64,000 nucleotides of DNA. It comes from Microbacterium helvum (GTDB taxonomy: Bacteria; Actinomycetota; Actinomycetes; Actinomycetales; Microbacteriaceae). A program made the translations under genes and the position numbers. Position 1 is the first letter of the stretch; every line of letters starts with the position of its first letter. The notes below the pieces were generated by a model. The model did not search any database. It was given only the letters and a program-made list of their open reading frames with translations, and had not been told where the DNA came from. Of the stretch, positions 59,522 to 64,000 are shown piece by piece. Location of the stretch: NCBI RefSeq assembly GCF_014779795.1, contig NZ_JACXZS010000010.1, positions 124,001 through 188,000 of the forward strand. Direction: 5' to 3'.

Positions 59522-60229
59522 TCAGGCGCGTGCGGCGGCCGTCTCGTCGAGGTCGAGCACAGGTCGGAGGGTGAACCGGGAGTTGGTCCACGCGAGGTAG
59601 AGCGCCGCGGATGCCGTCAGCCCGAGGCCGAGCGCCGGCGCGGTGGCGAACACCGCGGCCTGCACGCCGAACGCGACGAGCGACACCGCGGTCAGGTACC
59701 AGCGGCGCAGGCCGAGGTGCAGGCTCGCGCGCAGCACGTCGCGGAATCTGGCCTGCGGCACCTCCGCGAACGCGACCAGCGACAGCAGGCCGACGCCGAT
59801 CGTGAGCAGGCCGAGGACGCCGAGCAGCGGCACCGTGAACACGGCCGCGGGCGAGGCCGCCAGCATCCGCACATCCGCCAGCAGCACGACGATCACCGCA
59901 GTGGCGGCCACACCGATGACGAGCGCGCGCCACCACGTGTCGCGCAGGCCCGCGACGAAAGCGCGGATCGGGCCGAGACCGCCTTCGCCGTGCTCGCGGA
60001 ACGCGCGGAACGCGGCGGCCACACCCGGCGCGGCCAGCGGCGCGGCGAGCGCGAGCAGCGGCCACGAGTAGGCGGGGTCGGTCGTCACGAGCAGCGCCAC
60101 GAGCGGCAGGCACGAGACGACGAGCAGCAGGTTCACGATCAGGCCGAGGTAGATCATCCCGATGAGGGACGCCCACGTGTCGTGCGAGACCAGGCCGTTG
60201 AGCTTGGACAGGAAGCCGTTCTTGCTCAT
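59522..60229 (-). CDS. YesL-family (DUF624) membrane protein
   Basis: A 235-residue protein with five or six helices (ASLIGMIYLGLIVNLLLVVSC; VFTVPLLGVLGLLTIGVG). The start SKLNGLVSHDTWASLIGMIY and the GGLGPIRAFVAGLRDTWWRA loop are typical of YesL, which accompanies ABC importers of pectin and other plant oligosaccharides. It sits directly after the permease genes. Its exact role in uptake is unknown. Confidence 0.88.
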   Translation of the reverse strand: MSKNGFLSKLNGLVSHDTWASLIGMIYLGLIVNLLLVVSCLPLVALLVTTDPAYSWPLLALAAPLAAPGVAAAFRAFREHGEGGLGPIRAFVAGLRDTWWRALVIGVAATAVIVVLLADVRMLAASPAAVFTVPLLGVLGLLTIGVGLLSLVAFAEVPQARFRDVLRASLHLGLRRWYLTAVSLVAFGVQAAVFATAPALGLGLTASAALYLAWTNSRFTLRPVLDLDETAAARA

Positions 60230-60233
60230 GGCA

Positions 60234-61199
60234 TCAGCCCTTCAGCCCGCTCGTCGCGATGCCCTCGACGAAGTACTTCTGACCGAGCAGGAAGATGACC
60301 GCGATCGGGATCACCGAGATCGTCAGGCCTGCGAACAGCAGCGCGTAGTTCGTGTCGAACAGGTTCGAGACGAAGCCCTTGAGACCCAGCTGGATCGTCC
60401 ACAGGTCGGGGTTGCGCAGATAGATGAGCGGTCCGAGGTAGTCGTTCCAGGTGTTGACGAAGGTCAGCAGGGTGAGGCTCGCCAGCGCCGGGATCGACAG
60501 CGGCAGCATGATCTTGCGCCAGATGGCGTACTCGCTGAGGCCGTCCAGGCGCGCGGCCTCCGACAGCTCTTCGGGGATCGTCTCGTAGAACTGCTTCATC
60601 AGGAAGACGCCGAACGCGCCGAACGCCTGCAGCAGGATGATCGACCACAGGGTGTTCGACACCTTGAAGTTCGAGAGCATGATGAACTGCGGGATCATGT
60701 AGGACTGCCACGGCACGGCGATCGTGCCGACGTAGAGCAGGAACAGCACGTCGCGGCCGCGGAACTTCATGCGCGCGAACCCGTACGCCGCGAACGAGCC
60801 GGTGAGCACCTGCAGGAAGGTGACCACCACGGCCAGGAACAGCGTGTTGCGGATCCAGACCAGCATGTTCGACTGCGTCCAGATGTCGACGTAGTTCTGC
60901 CAGACCCACGTCTCGGGCAGCCACTTGATCGGCACCGAGAACACCTCGTTCGACGACTTGAACGAGCTGAGCACCATCCACACGAACGGGGTCAGCAGGC
61001 CGATCGCGAAGATGATCAGGGCGATGTACATCAGGATGCGGGCGATCCGGCGTCCCGGGGTCAGCTTCTCGCCGTCGGCGTCGCGCTTGACGGGCTTGCC
61101 GTCGGCGAGCTTGCGCAGGCTGCGCACGGCGGCCGTGGGCGGCGTGAAGTCCGAGACCAGACGGTCGGCGGCATCTTTCTCCAGCTGCTGCTCGGCCAT
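60234..61199 (-). CDS. Carbohydrate ABC transporter permease (MalG/LplC-like)
   Basis: A 321-residue permease with six helices (ILMYIALIIFAIGLLTPFVW first) after a ~55-residue charged N-terminus. The EAA loop is IPEELSEAARLDGLSEYAIW. The start overlaps the stop of the partner permease by 1 bp. No ATPase gene is present, so it probably uses a shared MsiK/MsmX-type ATPase encoded elsewhere. Confidence 0.94.
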   Translation of the reverse strand: MAEQQLEKDAADRLVSDFTPPTAAVRSLRKLADGKPVKRDADGEKLTPGRRIARILMYIALIIFAIGLLTPFVWMVLSSFKSSNEVFSVPIKWLPETWVWQNYVDIWTQSNMLVWIRNTLFLAVVVTFLQVLTGSFAAYGFARMKFRGRDVLFLLYVGTIAVPWQSYMIPQFIMLSNFKVSNTLWSIILLQAFGAFGVFLMKQFYETIPEELSEAARLDGLSEYAIWRKIMLPLSIPALASLTLLTFVNTWNDYLGPLIYLRNPDLWTIQLGLKGFVSNLFDTNYALLFAGLTISVIPIAVIFLLGQKYFVEGIATSGLKG

Positions 61200-62131
61200 C
61201 ACTTGTTCCCCCTCTTGTTCCACAGGAACTGGATGATCGTCACGATGATGCACATGAAGAACAGCGCCACCGCGGCCGCCGACGCGTAGCCGAACTGGCT
61301 CTCTTCGAAGCCCTTGCGGTAGATGAACTGCGACATCACGAGGGTCGACTGACCGGGACCGCCGTCGGTCATGACGAGGATCAGATCGAAGATCTTGAAC
61401 GAGTTGATCGTCAGCATCACGGTGACGAAGAACATCGTCGGGCGCAGGCTCGGCAGTGTCACGTTCGTGAACCGCTGCCACGTGTTCGCACCGTCCATGC
61501 GGGCGGCCTCGTGCAGTTCGCGCGGCACGGTCTGCAGGCCCGCGAGGAACAGGATCATGTAGTAGCCCATGTCGCGCCACGTCGACACGATCACGACGGC
61601 GGGCATCGCCCACTCGGGCGAGGTGAGCCAGCCGGGAGGGTTCTGGATGCCGATGAACTTCAGGAACTCGTTGATCGGGCCGTACTCGGGGCTGAAGAGC
61701 AGGTTCCACACGACGGCGATCGCGACGATCGAGGTGATGTAGGGGAAGAAGGCGGCGGTGCGGAAGAACGCGACACCGCGGAGCTTGTTGTTCAGCAGCA
61801 GCGCCAGGCCCAGCGAGACGACGATCGTCAGCGGGATGTGCATCACCGAGTAGTAGAGGGTGTTGACGACCGAGATGCGGAAGCTGCCGTCGCCCATGAG
61901 GCGCGTGAAGTTGGCGAGCCCGATGAAATCGGCCTTGCCGAAGACGTTCCAGTTCGTGAACGCCATGTAGAAGAGGATCACGATCGGCACGAGTGTGAGG
62001 ACGCCGAAGCCGATGAAGTTGGGGAGGATGAAGCTCCACCCGATGAGGGTGTTGCGCAGGCGCAGCTTCGAGCGCCGGCGGCGCGCGGGCGGCGGCGCGG
62101 TGCCGGCCTCGGTGGCGGTGATGGTCGCCAT
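61199..62131 (-). CDS. Carbohydrate ABC transporter permease (MalF/LplB-like)
   Basis: A 310-residue permease with six helices (LIGWSFILPNFIGFGVLTLV; ALFFMCIIVTIIQFLWNKRG). Its EAA loop is VPRELHEAARMDGANTWQRF. FDLILVMTDGGPGQSTLVMS is the usual periplasmic signature. The ATG at 62131 follows AGGT. It forms a heterodimer with the next permease for the oligosaccharide captured by the binding protein. Confidence 0.94.
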   Translation of the reverse strand: MATITATEAGTAPPPARRRRSKLRLRNTLIGWSFILPNFIGFGVLTLVPIVILFYMAFTNWNVFGKADFIGLANFTRLMGDGSFRISVVNTLYYSVMHIPLTIVVSLGLALLLNNKLRGVAFFRTAAFFPYITSIVAIAVVWNLLFSPEYGPINEFLKFIGIQNPPGWLTSPEWAMPAVVIVSTWRDMGYYMILFLAGLQTVPRELHEAARMDGANTWQRFTNVTLPSLRPTMFFVTVMLTINSFKIFDLILVMTDGGPGQSTLVMSQFIYRKGFEESQFGYASAAAVALFFMCIIVTIIQFLWNKRGNK

Positions 62132-62220
62132 GGCGGACCTCCAGAGGGGCCTGTCGGGAGTGGGTGCTGGTGCGGTGCCCGGCCCGCCCGCGGGGAGCGG
62201 ACCGGGCACCGGGTTCAGGT

Positions 62221-62272
62221 CTTCGACGGGCTCGGGGCCGGAGCGGAGCTCGGGGTTCCGGGCCCGTCGAAG
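62221..62272 (-). terminator. Hairpin of dispersed-repeat type between binding-protein and permease genes
   Basis: CTTCGACGGGC (62221-62231) and GCCCGTCGAAG (62262-62272) are perfect complements around a 30 nt loop that can also pair. It resembles the CTTCGACAAGCTCAGGG element in cysD. It may attenuate transcription after the abundant binding protein. Confidence 0.5.
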
Positions 62273-62278
62273 CGGGGA

Positions 62279-63583
62279 TCAGTCGGTGCCGACCTCGTTG
62301 GCGACGCGGTCCTGCGCCTCCTTGATGGCGTCGGCCGGCGACTGCGAGCCCGACATGATCGCGGTGTGCATGTCGCCGAGGATGCCCTGGATCGCGGCCG
62401 TCTTGTCGGAGGTCGGGTTCTCAGGGTGGACCTCGTGCGTCGAGTACGCGAACTTCGACAGGTCGTCGCTCGGAGCGCCGTCGACCGAGAAGTACGTGTC
62501 GACGACCGCATCGGTCAGCAGCGCCGGAGTGATGCCGATGCCCGCGAGCACCTGGGCGCCTTCTTCACCGGCGGCGAAGGCGAGGAAGTCCTTCGCGGCG
62601 GCGATCTTGGACTTGTCGATCGCGGCGTTGATGCCGAGGCCGGTCGGGTCGCCGAAGGTGACCGGGGTGTTGTCGAGACCGGTGGTCTTGGACGACTCCT
62701 GCGGGATCGGCGCGATGCCCCAGTCGAACGTGTCGGCGTCGCCCGAGGCCTGCTGGGCGATCAGCGTCGCGACGAACCACGTGCCCATGGGCAGCATGGC
62801 CGCGTTCTGCTTGCCGAACTCGCCCTGGTAGGTGAGCTGGTTGGCCTTGGCGGTGTTGTAGTCGACCTGGTCGCCGGCGTCCTGCATGGCGAGCTGGCGC
62901 TCGTAGAAGGGCTCCATGTAGTCGTACTCGCCCTTGAGGATGTCGCTGTCGGTCTGCGCGTTGGCGAAGCCCTGGACGGTCGACTGCCAGTTGTGCAGGT
63001 ACGCGCCCTTGGCGGCGCTGCCCGCGGCCGTCAGGCCCTTGGTCAGCGCGTCGGCGGCGTCGGCGTAGTCGTCCCACGTCCAGCTGCCGTCGGGGTACTC
63101 GACGCCCGCCTGGTCGAACAGCGCCTTGTTGTAGTAGAGCACCCACGAGTCGTTGCGGTAGGGAACCGCGTAAGCGGTGCCGTCGACCTCGTACGACTTC
63201 GCGCCGCTGATGCCGTCGGGCAGCTCGACATCCGACACGTCGAGCAGCTGGCCGCCGTTCACGAAGGTCGGGACGTACTTGACCTCCTTCTGCGTGATGA
63301 TGTCGGGGGCCGAGCCTGCGGCGAGGTCGGCGGTCACGAGCGTGTTGTACTCGGCCGCGTCGTAGCCCTTGAGCTCGATCGTGACGTCGGGGTTCTTCTC
63401 GTGGTACGCGTCCGCGAGCTTCTGGAACTCGGGCGTCGTGTCGAGGCTCCAGCCCGACATCGTGAGCGTGACCGGACCCGACGACTCCTCGGGCGCGGCG
63501 GCGTCGTCGCCGCTGCTGCAGCCGGCGAGGGCGAGCGTGGCGACCACGGCGATGCCGGCCGCGGCAGCGTATGAGCGCTTCAT
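62279..63583 (-). CDS. Carbohydrate ABC transporter substrate-binding lipoprotein
   Basis: A 434-residue family 1 solute-binding protein. The ATG at 63583 follows AAAGGAG. Signal MKRSYAAAAGIAVVATLALA with lipobox LAGC. The mature domain reads VTLTMSGWSLDTTPEFQKLA, YRNDSWVLYYNKALFDQAGV and NAAMLPMGTWFVATLI, typical of oligosaccharide binders. With the two permeases it imports lyase products of an acidic polysaccharide. Confidence 0.95.
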   Translation of the reverse strand: MKRSYAAAAGIAVVATLALAGCSSGDDAAAPEESSGPVTLTMSGWSLDTTPEFQKLADAYHEKNPDVTIELKGYDAAEYNTLVTADLAAGSAPDIITQKEVKYVPTFVNGGQLLDVSDVELPDGISGAKSYEVDGTAYAVPYRNDSWVLYYNKALFDQAGVEYPDGSWTWDDYADAADALTKGLTAAGSAAKGAYLHNWQSTVQGFANAQTDSDILKGEYDYMEPFYERQLAMQDAGDQVDYNTAKANQLTYQGEFGKQNAAMLPMGTWFVATLIAQQASGDADTFDWGIAPIPQESSKTTGLDNTPVTFGDPTGLGINAAIDKSKIAAAKDFLAFAAGEEGAQVLAGIGITPALLTDAVVDTYFSVDGAPSDDLSKFAYSTHEVHPENPTSDKTAAIQGILGDMHTAIMSGSQSPADAIKEAQDRVANEVGTD

Positions 63584-63633
63584 ACTGGGGGTACTCCTTT
63601 GTGATTGCGGACCCTTCCTCGGGCCCATCGGGT

Positions 63634-64000
63634 TCACCGGTCCGCGTCGGACGCTTCTCCGGGGTTCGCGAGGCGACTGGTGGTCGCCGTCCCGTCCGGC
63701 CAGGAGACCGTGACGGTGGTGTCGCCGGCGTCCGTGCGGACGTCGACGGTCGCATCGCCGGACGATGCGAGGTCTGCGGCGGTGAGCTCGACGAGCGTGG
63801 CGATCCACGCTCCGGGCTCGACCGGGTAGGTCACGACCGGCACGATCGCGACGGGCCCGAGCGGGCTGGCGTCGAAGCGCTCCTCGAATGAGGGCGCGCC
63901 CGCGCCCAGGAGCGGACGGATGCTGCTGCAGAGGCCCTCCGCGGCGACCGAGGCCGCGGCATCCCTTCCCTCCACCTCGTCCTCAACTGAGGACGAGAGC
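63634..64000 (-). CDS. C-terminus of a probable heparinase II/III-like protein, cut by window edge
   Basis: The last 121 codons of a gene entering from the right. Visible sequence includes RPLLGAGAPSFEERFDASPL, VPVVTYPVEPGAWIATLVEL and VSWPDGTATTSRL. The short beta-rich ending (VDVRTDAGDTTVTVSWPDGT) is what I would expect of the C-terminal sandwich of heparinase II/III-type lyases, and the downstream GH88/KduI/KduD genes call for such a lyase. The catalytic part is outside the window, so this is a context-based call. Confidence 0.45.
   Translation of the reverse strand, partial: LSSSVEDEVEGRDAAASVAAEGLCSSIRPLLGAGAPSFEERFDASPLGPVAIVPVVTYPVEPGAWIATLVELTAADLASSGDATVDVRTDAGDTTVTVSWPDGTATTSRLANPGEASDADR

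Overview
The window is a 64 kb piece of high-GC actinobacterial chromosome. Very high G+C, frequent GTG/TTG starts, 1-4 bp ATGA/GTGA gene overlaps, the recurrent GGATGCC/GGCATCC context and the gene families present point to Microbacteriaceae, most likely Microbacterium or a close relative. No rRNA, prophage, insertion sequence or CRISPR array was seen. The only RNA gene found is tRNA-Gly(CCC).

Layout. 1-3.3 kb: the 5' part of a DUF222/HNH protein (running off the left edge), an ECF sigma factor with a membrane partner, a small membrane protein and an orphan mini-ORF with a strong terminator. 3.4-12.7 kb: a MarR regulator and a CapA-type phosphatase diverge, across a palindromic operator, from a seven-gene set: polar amino-acid ABC importer, family III CoA-transferase, two 2-hydroxyacyl-CoA dehydratase-like subunits and an MFS exporter. 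13-24 kb: a NarL-type two-component system; a small secreted Cys-containing peptide and a lipoprotein facing an adaptor/ATPase/permease export system (permease frameshifted); an Atg22-like MFS protein; and a membrane-anchored binding-protein/VWA protein. 24.2-26.1 kb: two divergent MarR-like regulators with Gly/His-rich extensions around a promoter full of ACATGCA palindromes.

26.1-38.3 kb: a compact assimilatory sulfur unit. Sulfate is activated by CysDN, reduced by the APS reductase CysH and by SirA. Siroheme comes from CobA and a CbiX chelatase, electrons from FprA and FdxA, and an SsuABC-type importer brings in organosulfur. 38.3-52.4 kb: accessory genes with several repeat families: PadR with two tandem paralogous membrane proteins, a damaged phosphoesterase, dcd, a RBBP9-like hydrolase, tRNA-Gly, an SRPBCC/ArsR pair, an acyltransferase fused to an alpha/alpha-barrel-like domain, a second DUF222/HNH protein, GrpB and a PfkB kinase.

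52.4-64 kb: a polysaccharide/uronate utilisation locus transcribed leftward. A heparinase-like protein (C-terminus only), a sugar ABC importer and a YesL-type protein feed oligosaccharide to GH88 and GH35 enzymes; KduI, KduD, KDG kinase and KDPG aldolase then take the unsaturated uronate to pyruvate and glyceraldehyde-3-phosphate. An FAH-family hydrolase sits among them.

The most unusual features are the dehydratase-like pair that seems to have lost its Fe-S ligands, the regulator pair with metal-binding-like tails, the secreted-peptide/export cassette, the acyltransferase fusion, and repeat elements that have entered the 5' ends of coding genes.
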